A stretch of DNA of 55,685 bases from the NCBI RefSeq assembly GCF_900659615.1, contig NZ_CAACUY010000045.1, positions 1 through 55,685 of the forward strand. Reading direction: 5' to 3'. Source of the stretch: Actinomadura fibrosa (GTDB lineage: Bacteria > Actinomycetota > Actinomycetes > Streptosporangiales > Streptosporangiaceae). Positions 27,892 through 35,312 of the stretch are shown in pieces. Numbering within the stretch: the stretch's first letter is position 1; every line of letters starts with the position of its first letter. The position numbers and the translations under genes were made by a program. The notes under the pieces were generated by a model. That model was not told where the DNA came from and ran no database searches. It saw only the letters and a program-made list of their open reading frames with translations.

Positions 27892-29166
27892 ATGCGACCC
27901 ACTCCACGACCCGGCCGCTCCCGCGGGCGTCCCGTGCGCCGCGGCCCGGTCCGCACCGCGCTGCTCGCCGTGGTCGGCGCCCTGGCCCTGCTGGTGTCCG
28001 TGCTGGGAACGCCTCCGGCGAATGCGATCCCCCCGCAGGACCTGCCGGACGTCGGTGTCGACACCGGCCGGTTCAAGCTGCCGATCGCCTGCACGATCAA
28101 CTTCGCCGGCGTGCTGCCGGTGCTGTGGCTGCCGCTGGACGTCGACATCCAGGGCGTCGCGCCGGTGCAGCTCGGGCCCGGCCAGGAGTTCTGGCTGACG
28201 CAGGGCTCGGGCAGCATCACCTTCCCCGACTGGCTGACCTCGCTCGCGCCGATCCTCGGCATCGACAAGGCGGACGCGACGATCAGCGACATGTCCATCG
28301 GCGCGACGAACTCGACGCCGTCCGCGGTCAACATCGCCAAGGACCCGATCAAGCTCACCGGCATCCCCGTCGAGGCGGGCAAGCCGCTGAAGGTCGGGCT
28401 GCCCGCGCCGGGCGCGAGCCTGTTCGATGTCGGCCCGTACACCGCGCCGCAGAGCGGCAAGGTCACGCTCGGGTTCAACAGCGCGGTCGCGCAGGTCGAC
28501 CTGAGGTCGTCGGCCGGGTTCTCGCTGCCGATCACCGCGGACTGCAAGCCGCGGGGCGGCAACGCGCTGCTGACGATCGCCGTCGGCGGACGGGCCGGGC
28601 AGCCGCCCGCGAAGATCCACGGCGCGCCGCTCAACTTCCCCGAGCCGAAGTCCGGTGAGCTGGCGGGCATCATCAACGCGCCCTACCAGTGCACCTGGAA
28701 CGGGCAGCCGCACGACGTCGGGATCGCGGTGGGGGCCGACGGCATCCCGCTGACGGTGAGCAAGTCGGGCTCGTTCTCGTTCACGAACGCGTCCGGGGCG
28801 CTGACCGTCCCGAAGGAGACGGTGAACGGCCTCCTCGACCAGGGCGTGAAGACGGTCTCCGGCAAGGTGTCCGAGCTGAACCTGGAGGTCGAGGGCGGCA
28901 CGCCGCAGACCCTCAACGTCATCCCGGGCCAGGGCGTCCCGATCCCCGCGACGACCCTCGTGCGGGACCAGCGGCTCGTCGTGCCGCTGCCCGCGAGCGG
29001 GACGCTGACCGCGGGACCGTTCACGCCGTCGTCCGGGTCGCAGAACGTCCGGGTGGTCCTGGGCTCCGCCAGTGCGCAGCTCGCCTTCAACGGCGGCGCG
29101 GCCACCCAGGCGACCTGCGGCAAGCCGTCGCCGGCCGTCTACCTGGTCGACAACCCGGTGACCTGA
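27892..29166 (+). CDS. Exported actinobacterial protein, possibly DUF6801-like
   Basis: A 424-aa protein with a basic N-region (RPTPRPGRSRGRPVRR), hydrophobic core ALLAVVGALALLVSVLG and a likely cleavage after ANA. The mature part is beta-rich with repeated proline-, glycine- and threonine-rich blocks and paired cysteines (IACTIN, ADCKP, YQCTW, ATCGKP), consistent with surface adhesin-like or cell-wall domains. I am unsure of the family name; DUF6801 is a guess based on the repeated strand-with-cysteine pattern. ATG 27892 has GAGGAA 4 nt upstream; an in-frame ATG at 27880 is possible. Confidence 0.75.
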   Translation: MRPTPRPGRSRGRPVRRGPVRTALLAVVGALALLVSVLGTPPANAIPPQDLPDVGVDTGRFKLPIACTINFAGVLPVLWLPLDVDIQGVAPVQLGPGQEFWLTQGSGSITFPDWLTSLAPILGIDKADATISDMSIGATNSTPSAVNIAKDPIKLTGIPVEAGKPLKVGLPAPGASLFDVGPYTAPQSGKVTLGFNSAVAQVDLRSSAGFSLPITADCKPRGGNALLTIAVGGRAGQPPAKIHGAPLNFPEPKSGELAGIINAPYQCTWNGQPHDVGIAVGADGIPLTVSKSGSFSFTNASGALTVPKETVNGLLDQGVKTVSGKVSELNLEVEGGTPQTLNVIPGQGVPIPATTLVRDQRLVVPLPASGTLTAGPFTPSSGSQNVRVVLGSASAQLAFNGGAATQATCGKPSPAVYLVDNPVT

Positions 29167-29245
29167 CGGTCCCCGTTCCTGTCCACGCGGCCGTCCCCGG
29201 ACCGGTTCCGGGGACGGCCCGCCCCTTCGTCCGAGAGGTTCTCCG

Positions 29246-29608
29246 GTGAAGTTCGCCTTCGGCCCAGGCCGTCTCGCGGTGCTGCCCCTGCTGCTCGCGC
29301 TGTCGCTGAGCGCCTGCGGGGGAAGCGACGACGTGGACGGTGCCGCCCCGCAGACGGCGGCGCCCCCGTCCGCGTCCGCCTCGGCGCCGCCCACCACCCC
29401 GGCTCCCGCGACCGGCTCCGCCGCGCCGAGCACCGCGCCCAGCGGCGCACCGCCCAGCGCGATGCGGACCCTGACCGACTGCCTGCGCCGGCACGGCGTC
29501 GAGGTCCCCGCCACGGGCCAGAAGTGGACGCCGCCGCCCGGCTACGACCCCGCCAAGGCGCAGAAGGCGCTCAAGGAATGCCTCCGGACGCAGGCGAAGG
29601 GCGGCTAA
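29246..29608 (+). CDS. Putative lipoprotein
   Basis: A 120-aa protein with a signal peptide ending in lipobox LSLSAC, so Cys24 would be lipidated and the protein anchored outside the membrane. A disordered Ala/Pro/Ser/Thr linker (about 28-80) precedes a small globular end with CLRRHGVEVP and KECLRTQ; the LxxCLRxHGVxVP pattern recurs in actinobacterial lipoproteins of unknown role. GTG at 29246 is preceded by GAGAGGTT. It follows the exported protein by 79 bp and may be co-expressed. Confidence 0.82.
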   Translation: MKFAFGPGRLAVLPLLLALSLSACGGSDDVDGAAPQTAAPPSASASAPPTTPAPATGSAAPSTAPSGAPPSAMRTLTDCLRRHGVEVPATGQKWTPPPGYDPAKAQKALKECLRTQAKGG

Positions 29609-29661
29609 GACGCCCGGCGCGGCGCGCGAGACGGGCGGCCTCCAGGGCGTGCCTGGGCGTC
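29609..29661. terminator. Inverted repeat after the lipoprotein gene
   Basis: GACGCCC (29609-29615) and GGGCGTC (29655-29661) are perfectly complementary, and CCAGG/CCTGG inside adds stem. It follows the lipoprotein stop directly and faces the end of the BTAD regulator gene, so it may terminate both. Confidence 0.45.
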
Positions 29662-29677
29662 GCGCACGGCATTGGCC

Positions 29678-32600
29678 CTAAGGCGCCCAGTGCGGCGCGT
29701 TCCACAGGGCGGCGATCTCGGCGGCGCGCCGCAGGTGCGGGGCCGGGTCCTCGCCGGCGAGACGGGCCAGCTCCGCGAGCGTGCGGGCGGGCGGCGGCAG
29801 GGCGACCGACAGGCTCTCCAGGCCGGCGGGCGGCCCGTCCCGGTGGGGGAGCAGCGCCTCGTACAGCTTCGCCGCCTCCGCGGCGTCCTCCAGCGCGATC
29901 ACGGTCATGGCGCGGAACGTGGTGAACGTCGTGAAGAAGTAGTCGGGCTGCGCCGGCCCGCCGGACTCGTACAGGCGGCGCGCTTCGCCGAGCCGGCCCG
30001 CGGCGGCGTGCGCGGCGGCGAACACGTCGGTGAGCAGCAGCGCCAACTCGGACGGGACGGTCCCGGCCTCGGCGGCGAACGCGGCCAGGGTGCCGCGCGA
30101 CACCGCCAGCGTCGCGCGGGTGAGCAGGCCGAACCCGGCGGCGTGCAGCGAGCCCTGCTCGGCCATCGCCCGGGTCGCCGCGGCGTAGTGGCGTTCGGCG
30201 TCCTCCAGGCGTCCTTCGCAGTGGGCGAGGGCGGCCTGGGCGATCTCGCAGACGGCGGTCGCCTCGGGCATCCGGTAGCGGTGCGCCACGCCGGTCGCCT
30301 CGGCGACCAGGGCGCGGACCCGGTCGGGACGGCCCTCGTGCACCGCGATCACGGCGAGGTTGATCGTGCCGGCCCACAGGGCGGCGGGGATGTCGTGCCC
30401 GGTGCCCAGGGCGCGCAGCTCGCCGGCGTGCTCCGCCTGGCGGTCGAGCTCCCGGTGGTCCTGCTCGCGGGCGAGCGTGATGAGGGTCAGCACGCGCAAT
30501 CTCGGGTCGTCCAGGCCCCGGGCGAGGCGGACGGCCTCCTCGGCGGCGGCCCGGCCGCGCGCGTCGCCGCTGCCCGCCAGCTCGGCGGCGTAGGCGTCGA
30601 GGAGGCGGCACCGCACGTCCGGGGCGAGGTCCTCGCGGCGCAGGAGGCGCTCCAGGAGCCCGACGAGCCGGCGGTCGACGGCTCCGTAGGGGCGGAGCTG
30701 CCACGGCGTGGGCTCCGTCCACGCGGTGAACGCGGCCAGCAGCAGGTCGTCGCGTCCGGTGTCCTCGGCCAGGTCGATGGCGCGCTGCCGGGTGGCGCGG
30801 GCGTCCTGGATCGCCCCGGCCCGCGCCTGCGCGCGGAGCAGGCGGCCCAGCAGGCCGATGCGGTCGGCGTCCGCGTCGGCGCGGCCCGGCACGCGCTCGG
30901 ACGACTCCAGCGCCTGGGTGAGCAGTTCGACGGCCGTCTCGTGCGCGTAGCGCCGTTCCGCCAGCTCGGCGGCCCGGACCGCGTACTCGACGGCCTTGGC
31001 GGCGGTCCGCGGGGACGCGGCCCGGTGGAAGTGGTAGGCGAGCGCCGGCGCGTCCTCGGGCGCCAGGCGTTCGAGGGCCGCCCCCAGCCGGGCGTGCATG
31101 CGCGTGCGGCGGACCGCGCTGAGGTCGGCGACCATCGTGTCCCGGACGAGCGCGTGCGCGAACCGGACCCGGCCCGGCGCCCGCTCGGTGAGCAGTCCCG
31201 CGACGAGCCCGGCGTCGAGGGCGTCCAGGACCCCGTCCTCGTCGGTGTCGGCCGCCAGGACGAGCGTGTCCAGGTCGGCCTCGCGGTCGGCGAGGGCGGC
31301 CAGCCGCAGCACCGCGACGGCGGGCTCGGGCAGGCGGGCGAGCCGGCGGCGCAGCACGTCCCGGACCCCTTCGGGCACCTCCGACGTCGCCACGAGCGCG
31401 CCCTCGCTGCTCAGCAGCTTCGCGCTCTCGCGGACGTAGAAGGGGTTGCCGCCGGTCCGTTCGGCGAGCGCGGCGACCGTCGCGGCGTCCACACCCGGAC
31501 CGCACTCGGCGGTGATCAGCCGGGCGACCGCCGGCTCCGGCAGGCCGGGCAGCGCCAGGCGCAGCGGGGAACGGCGCGCCAGGACCGCCAGGGCCTCGGT
31601 GAGGCGCGTGCCGGTCTCGCCCGCGCGGAACGCGGCGACGAGGAGCAGCGGAGCGTCCCCGACGGCGTCTCCCGGGACGGCCGCCAGCAGCGCGAGGGTC
31701 TCGGCGTCGGCCCAGTGCAGGTCGTCGAGCATCACCGCGAGGGGACGCCGCCGGGCCGCGCCGTCCAGCCAGTCCCAGACGGCCCGGTGCAGGCGGAACC
31801 GGCCGGCGGCGGTGTCGAGCGGCTCGGCTTCGGCACCGCGGGGTTCGGCGGACGCGTCGCGCAGCAGCGGCGCGGCCTCGTCCGGGGCCGGGACGTGCCG
31901 GGCGAGGGTGGTGAGGGCCTCCGTCCACGCCCATGCCGGAGGCGCGGACTCGCTCTCCGGGCACCGGCCGGTCGCGACGAGCCAGCCGCGCCGTTCCAGG
32001 TCGCCGGCCAGGCGGGTCAGGAGCGCGGTCTTGCCGAGCCCGGCCTCGCCCGTGACCAGCGCCACCCGGAGGCCGCCCTCGTCCGCCAGCCCGGTCAGCG
32101 CGGCCAGCTCGCCGTCGCGTCCGAGAAAGGGCTCGCGATCGGCCGACGCCGACGCGGCCTCCGTCGAGGGCGATGACGCGGCTTCTGGTGTGGGCGTCGG
32201 CAGGGGAGGCGGGGCGGGTAGGTCGAAACCGCCGGGGCGCTGCTGGAGGATCGCCGTCTCCACCTCGGCCAGCGCGGGGCTCGGGTCGAGGCCGAGCTCG
32301 TCGGCGAGGGTCGCGCGGGCCTGCCGGAGGGCGGCGAGGGCGTCGGCCTGGCGGCCCGCGCTCCAGAGGGCCAGCGCCAGCACGCGCCAGCCGCCCTCGG
32401 CGAGCGGCTCGTCCCGGGTGAGGAGCTCGGCCTCGGAGATGGCGGCCGCGGTGGAGCCCGAGCGCAGCAGGGACGCGGCGTGCCGCTCGCGGGCGGCCAG
32501 GCGCAGCCCGTCCAGCCGGACGATCTCGGCCCGCGCCCAGTCCTCGTCGGCGAACTCCGCGAACGCGGGGCCGCGCCAGAGGGCGAGGGCCTCCGCGGGC

Positions 32601-32950
32601 CGGTCGGGGTCCTGGGCGAGGGCGGCGAAGCGCCAGGCGTCCACGGCCTCCTCGGGGAGGCGCAGCGCGTAGCCGGGCGGGGCGGAGACGATCACCCGGG
32701 ACGGGGCGCGCGGCGGGCGCTCGGGTTCGAGGGACCTGCGCAGGTTCGAGACATAGGACTGGAGGGAGGTCACGGCCTGCGCGGGCGGCTCGCCGCGCCA
32801 CAGGTCCTCGATCATGCGGTCCACGGGCACGGTGCGGCCGCGCGCGGCGACCAGCAGCGCCAGCACGGCCCGCTGCCGCGGCCCGCCCAGCGCCACCCCC
32901 GTTCCCGCCACCTCGGCCTCGAAGCCGCCGAGCACCCGAATCCGCACCAT
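29678..32950 (-). CDS. SARP/BTAD-domain AfsR-type transcriptional regulator
   Basis: A 1090-aa regulator. Residues about 1-95 are the OmpR-like DNA-binding domain (MVRIRVLGGFEAEVAGTGV, LGGPRQRAVLALLV), followed by the bacterial transcriptional activation domain (to about 245; DELGLDPSPALAEVETAIL). An ATPase part has EPFLGRDGELAAL, Walker A VTGEAGLGKTALL (Lys307) and LAVMLDDLHWAD, then a TPR-like C-terminus. This is the AfsR architecture; such proteins activate antibiotic or stress genes. ATG at 32950 has TACGAT 8 nt upstream (leaderless). It is divergent from the hemerythrin fusion; the intervening repeats fit a SARP site. Confidence 0.95.
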   Translation of the reverse strand: MVRIRVLGGFEAEVAGTGVALGGPRQRAVLALLVAARGRTVPVDRMIEDLWRGEPPAQAVTSLQSYVSNLRRSLEPERPPRAPSRVIVSAPPGYALRLPEEAVDAWRFAALAQDPDRPAEALALWRGPAFAEFADEDWARAEIVRLDGLRLAARERHAASLLRSGSTAAAISEAELLTRDEPLAEGGWRVLALALWSAGRQADALAALRQARATLADELGLDPSPALAEVETAILQQRPGGFDLPAPPPLPTPTPEAASSPSTEAASASADREPFLGRDGELAALTGLADEGGLRVALVTGEAGLGKTALLTRLAGDLERRGWLVATGRCPESESAPPAWAWTEALTTLARHVPAPDEAAPLLRDASAEPRGAEAEPLDTAAGRFRLHRAVWDWLDGAARRRPLAVMLDDLHWADAETLALLAAVPGDAVGDAPLLLVAAFRAGETGTRLTEALAVLARRSPLRLALPGLPEPAVARLITAECGPGVDAATVAALAERTGGNPFYVRESAKLLSSEGALVATSEVPEGVRDVLRRRLARLPEPAVAVLRLAALADREADLDTLVLAADTDEDGVLDALDAGLVAGLLTERAPGRVRFAHALVRDTMVADLSAVRRTRMHARLGAALERLAPEDAPALAYHFHRAASPRTAAKAVEYAVRAAELAERRYAHETAVELLTQALESSERVPGRADADADRIGLLGRLLRAQARAGAIQDARATRQRAIDLAEDTGRDDLLLAAFTAWTEPTPWQLRPYGAVDRRLVGLLERLLRREDLAPDVRCRLLDAYAAELAGSGDARGRAAAEEAVRLARGLDDPRLRVLTLITLAREQDHRELDRQAEHAGELRALGTGHDIPAALWAGTINLAVIAVHEGRPDRVRALVAEATGVAHRYRMPEATAVCEIAQAALAHCEGRLEDAERHYAAATRAMAEQGSLHAAGFGLLTRATLAVSRGTLAAFAAEAGTVPSELALLLTDVFAAAHAAAGRLGEARRLYESGGPAQPDYFFTTFTTFRAMTVIALEDAAEAAKLYEALLPHRDGPPAGLESLSVALPPPARTLAELARLAGEDPAPHLRRAAEIAALWNAPHWAP

Positions 32951-32984
32951 CCCGGACGATCGTAGCCACCGGTCCCGGCCGCGC

Positions 32985-33056
32985 TCCACGTCCCCGCCCG
33001 CTCGCTCCACGTCTTTCCAAGCCGCGCTCCAAGTGGCGCTCCAAGCCGGTTCCAAG
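32985..33056. promoter_or_regulatory. Phased TCCAMG repeat array (putative SARP operator)
   Basis: TCCACG at 32985 and 33006, then TCCAAG at 33016, 33028, 33040 and 33051: six copies spaced 21, 10, 12, 12 and 11 bp, about one or two helical turns. Family knowledge: SARP proteins bind direct heptameric repeats spaced about 11 bp next to the -35 region. The last copy ends 10 bp before a -10-like CAGCCT (33067-33072), 7 nt before ATG 33080. The adjacent SARP gene is the natural binder; binding itself is inferred. Confidence 0.65.
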
Positions 33057-33079
33057 ACGTCCCGGACAGCCTTGCGGTC

Positions 33080-34144
33080 ATGAGCAACGACACGATCCCC
33101 GCGGCCCTCACGTTCACCCGATCCATGATCGTCATCCACCGCGGCCTCCGCCGCGAGTCCCGCCTGCTGGGCGAGCTGGTCGCCGCCACCCGTCCCGGCG
33201 ACCGCGCCCGCGCCGGGGCGCTCACCGCGCACCTGTCCGACTACCTGCTCGGCCTGCACAACCACCACCACGGCGAGGACGAGCTGATCTGGCCGCTCCT
33301 GCTGTCGCGGGTGGACCTGGACGCCGACGTCGTGCTGCGCATGGAGGCCCAGCACGAGAAGGTCGCCGCGACCATCGGGCGGCTGCGCGAGCTGGCCGGG
33401 ACGTGGGCGCGGACGGCGGACGCCGGCGACCGGGACGCGCTGGTCGCCGCGCTCGCCGAGCACCGCGCCGCGCTGGTCGAGCACCTGGACGACGAGGAGA
33501 CGAACCTGCTGCCGCTCGCCGAGCGCCACCTCACCGAGGCCGAGTGGAACACCCAGGGCGACCACTTCGCCGAGAACACCCCGAAGAGCAAGGTCCTGAC
33601 GTTCCTCGGCATCGTGCTGGAGGACGCGACCCCGCAGGAGCGCGCCGAGTTCCTGTCCGCCCTGCCCGCCCCGGCCCGCGCGATCTGGCGCCTCTACGGG
33701 CGCCGCCACCACGCCAACCGGATGAAGCGGCTCCGCCAGGACGTCCGCACGTTCCGCACCGGGACCGCCATCGCGGCGCTCACCGGCGCCGGCATCACCT
33801 ACGTCGGGCTCAGCTACATCATCGATCCCTTGGGCACCGCGCCGGGCTTCGGGCTCCCGGCCTGGCCGTCCGGCGACGCGGCCGCCTGGCTGAACGTCAA
33901 GGGCGTGCGCGACCTCGGCACCGGCCTCGCCGTGTTCGCGCTGCTGGCGGCGGGCAAGCGCGAGGCGCTCGGCTGGGTGATGCTCGCGTTCTCGACGATC
34001 GCCGCGGGCGACATGCTGACGATCCTCGGGCACCACGGGTCGAAGGCGACCGCGTTCGGGGTCCACGGCGCGACGGCCGCGGCGGTGCTGGCCTCGGGGC
34101 TGCTGCTCGTGCGCGCCGCCCGCCGCGGCGCGTCGTCCGTTTGA
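33080..34144 (+). CDS. Hemerythrin domain fused to a DUF4267-like membrane domain
   Basis: A 354-aa protein. Residues about 1-160 form a hemerythrin-like HHE domain: IVIHRG, LHNHHHGEDELIWP, MEAQHEKV and VEHLDDEETNLLPLAERH supply the metal-binding His/Glu set (diiron, oxygen or NO sensing). From about 230 a membrane part follows with three or four hydrophobic segments: GAGITYVGLSYIIDPLG, GVRDLGTGLAVFALLAAGKREALGW, VMLAFSTIAAGD and HGATAAAVLASGLLLV. This matches DUF4267. Fusing an O2/NO sensor to this membrane domain is uncommon. It is divergent from the SARP gene. Confidence 0.85.
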   Translation: MSNDTIPAALTFTRSMIVIHRGLRRESRLLGELVAATRPGDRARAGALTAHLSDYLLGLHNHHHGEDELIWPLLLSRVDLDADVVLRMEAQHEKVAATIGRLRELAGTWARTADAGDRDALVAALAEHRAALVEHLDDEETNLLPLAERHLTEAEWNTQGDHFAENTPKSKVLTFLGIVLEDATPQERAEFLSALPAPARAIWRLYGRRHHANRMKRLRQDVRTFRTGTAIAALTGAGITYVGLSYIIDPLGTAPGFGLPAWPSGDAAAWLNVKGVRDLGTGLAVFALLAAGKREALGWVMLAFSTIAAGDMLTILGHHGSKATAFGVHGATAAAVLASGLLLVRAARRGASSV

Positions 34145-34229
34145 CGGGCCGGCGGCGGCGTTGCTGGGATGACCCGGTGAAGATCTGGGCGGAGGCACCG
34201 GTGGGCCGGGAGCGGGACGGGGGCGTCCG

Positions 34230-34838
34230 ATGACCGTCATCGCGGCGTTCCTCGACCGCGAGCTGGCCGCGGACGCCAGGTACGGCGGGCGCATGGACCT
34301 GGACGAGTGCCCGCCGTCGCCTCCCGCGCTCGACCGGTACCTGCGCTCCCGCGCCCGGCACTCGGCCGCCCGCCTCCGGATCAACCGGGAGCTCCGGGCC
34401 CTCTGCACGGGACGCCCTGCGTTCCTTCGGCTGCTGGCGTACGAGTACGCGGGGATGCCGGGATACCGTCCGTCCTGGGAACCGGCCTTCGCCGGAGGCG
34501 AGGTCCCGCCCGGCCCGCTCAGTGACCTGCTGCTGGAGCGGTGGCGCGACGAGGAACGCCTGGCCCGCGAGGCGGCCGAGGAGGCCGGCCTGGACTTCGC
34601 CTGGCGGGAAGTGGACCGCCAGGACGGCCAAGGCCTGGTCATCGACGGCGAGGGGCGCCCGCTCTGGAACACCGCCGTCCATCCCGAGGACGGCTTCGCC
34701 ATCGCACGTCACGGACCCGGCCGCGCCCTCCGCGGGCTGGCGGCCGGGCGCGAGATCCTCGGGACGCTCGATCCGGCCGCCGGAACGGACCGGACCGTCC
34801 TGAACCTCCTCGCCGAGCCCTACACCACGGACGGGTGA
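34230..34838 (+). CDS. DUF6221-like protein
   Basis: A 202-aa soluble protein. The end, FAIARHGPGRALRGLAAGREIL followed by LLAEPYTTDG, resembles the HDPARVLRE and LALPYADHPDY blocks that typify DUF6221 proteins, a family of unknown function seen in actinomycetes. The first part (ARYGGRMDLDECPPSPPALDRYLRSRARH) is helical. The ATG at 34230 follows a GGGAGCGGG stretch at a distance. It follows the hemerythrin fusion by 85 bp on the same strand and may be co-transcribed. Confidence 0.6.
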   Translation: MTVIAAFLDRELAADARYGGRMDLDECPPSPPALDRYLRSRARHSAARLRINRELRALCTGRPAFLRLLAYEYAGMPGYRPSWEPAFAGGEVPPGPLSDLLLERWRDEERLAREAAEEAGLDFAWREVDRQDGQGLVIDGEGRPLWNTAVHPEDGFAIARHGPGRALRGLAAGREILGTLDPAAGTDRTVLNLLAEPYTTDG

Positions 34839-34856
34839 CCCGAAACCGCGCCGGAG

Positions 34857-34871
34857 GCGGGCTCGACCCGC
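34857..34871. terminator. Small hairpin between convergent genes
   Basis: GCGGG (34857-34861) and CCCGC (34867-34871) flank CTCGA. The hairpin falls between the stop codons of the DUF6221-like gene and the HesB-like gene, so it could end either transcript. The stem is short. Confidence 0.35.
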
Positions 34872-34876
34872 TCGGT

Positions 34877-35164
34877 TCAGCGCGAGGGGGCGTTGATGAC
34901 GAAGACGACGTGGCCCTGGTCGCCGATCCGTGCGTCGAGCACCTTTCCCGCGAGGGCCGTGGTGGTGGTCGACGCGATGAAGACGCGGGCTCCCTGCTCC
35001 TCCACCACTTCGTCGGTGGACGCCGGGCTCTCCGCGACGGCCATGGTCAGCAGCGAGGCGTCGGCGTCGCCGGGCGCGATGCGGAGGCCGCCGGCGCGCG
35101 GCAGCCCCGACTCGGCCGACATGTTGCGGATCACGGCGGCGGCCGCACCGGTGAGGATGAGCAC
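34877..35164 (-). CDS. HesB/IscA-like protein lacking the usual cysteines
   Basis: A 95-aa protein with the Fe-S biogenesis fold of A-type carriers: VLILTGAAAAVIRNMS, AGGLRIAPGDADAS, MAVAESPASTDEVVEEQGARVFIA, and TTTALAGKVLDARI. These correspond to HesB blocks, but the three cluster-binding cysteines are absent; the end is QGHVVFVINAPSR with no Cys. It therefore probably does not carry an Fe-S cluster as known for IscA. GTG at 35164 has GGAGGT 5 nt upstream. Longer N-terminal extension to 35287 is rejected. Confidence 0.75.
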   Translation of the reverse strand: MLILTGAAAAVIRNMSAESGLPRAGGLRIAPGDADASLLTMAVAESPASTDEVVEEQGARVFIASTTTTALAGKVLDARIGDQGHVVFVINAPSR

Positions 35165-35263
35165 AGCGGACCTCCGGACTCGGATGGATCGACCCCGGTT
35201 CGGCCTACCCACGCGCGGCCGACCCGAACCACCGGCCCCACTGACGTCCGGCATGTCCTGTTT

Positions 35264-35298
35264 GCATCGCTCTTGAGCGGTTAGCACTCCGCTGATGC
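35264..35298 (+). promoter_or_regulatory. Nested hairpin before the P450 ribosome site
   Basis: GCATC (35264-35268) pairs with GATGC (35294-35298), and inside AGCGG (35276-35280) pairs with CCGCT (35289-35293) around TTAGCACT. It ends just before the GGAAGGGG ribosome site of the P450. It could modulate translation or be an operator dyad. Confidence 0.4.
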
Positions 35299-35312
35299 GG
35301 AAGGGGCTCTAG

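Noticed and set aside
35281..35289. TTAGCACTC, a half-site of the CIRCE element (HrcA)
   Set aside because: The other half (GAGTGCTAA nine bases later) is absent, so it is chance similarity and part of a hairpin loop.
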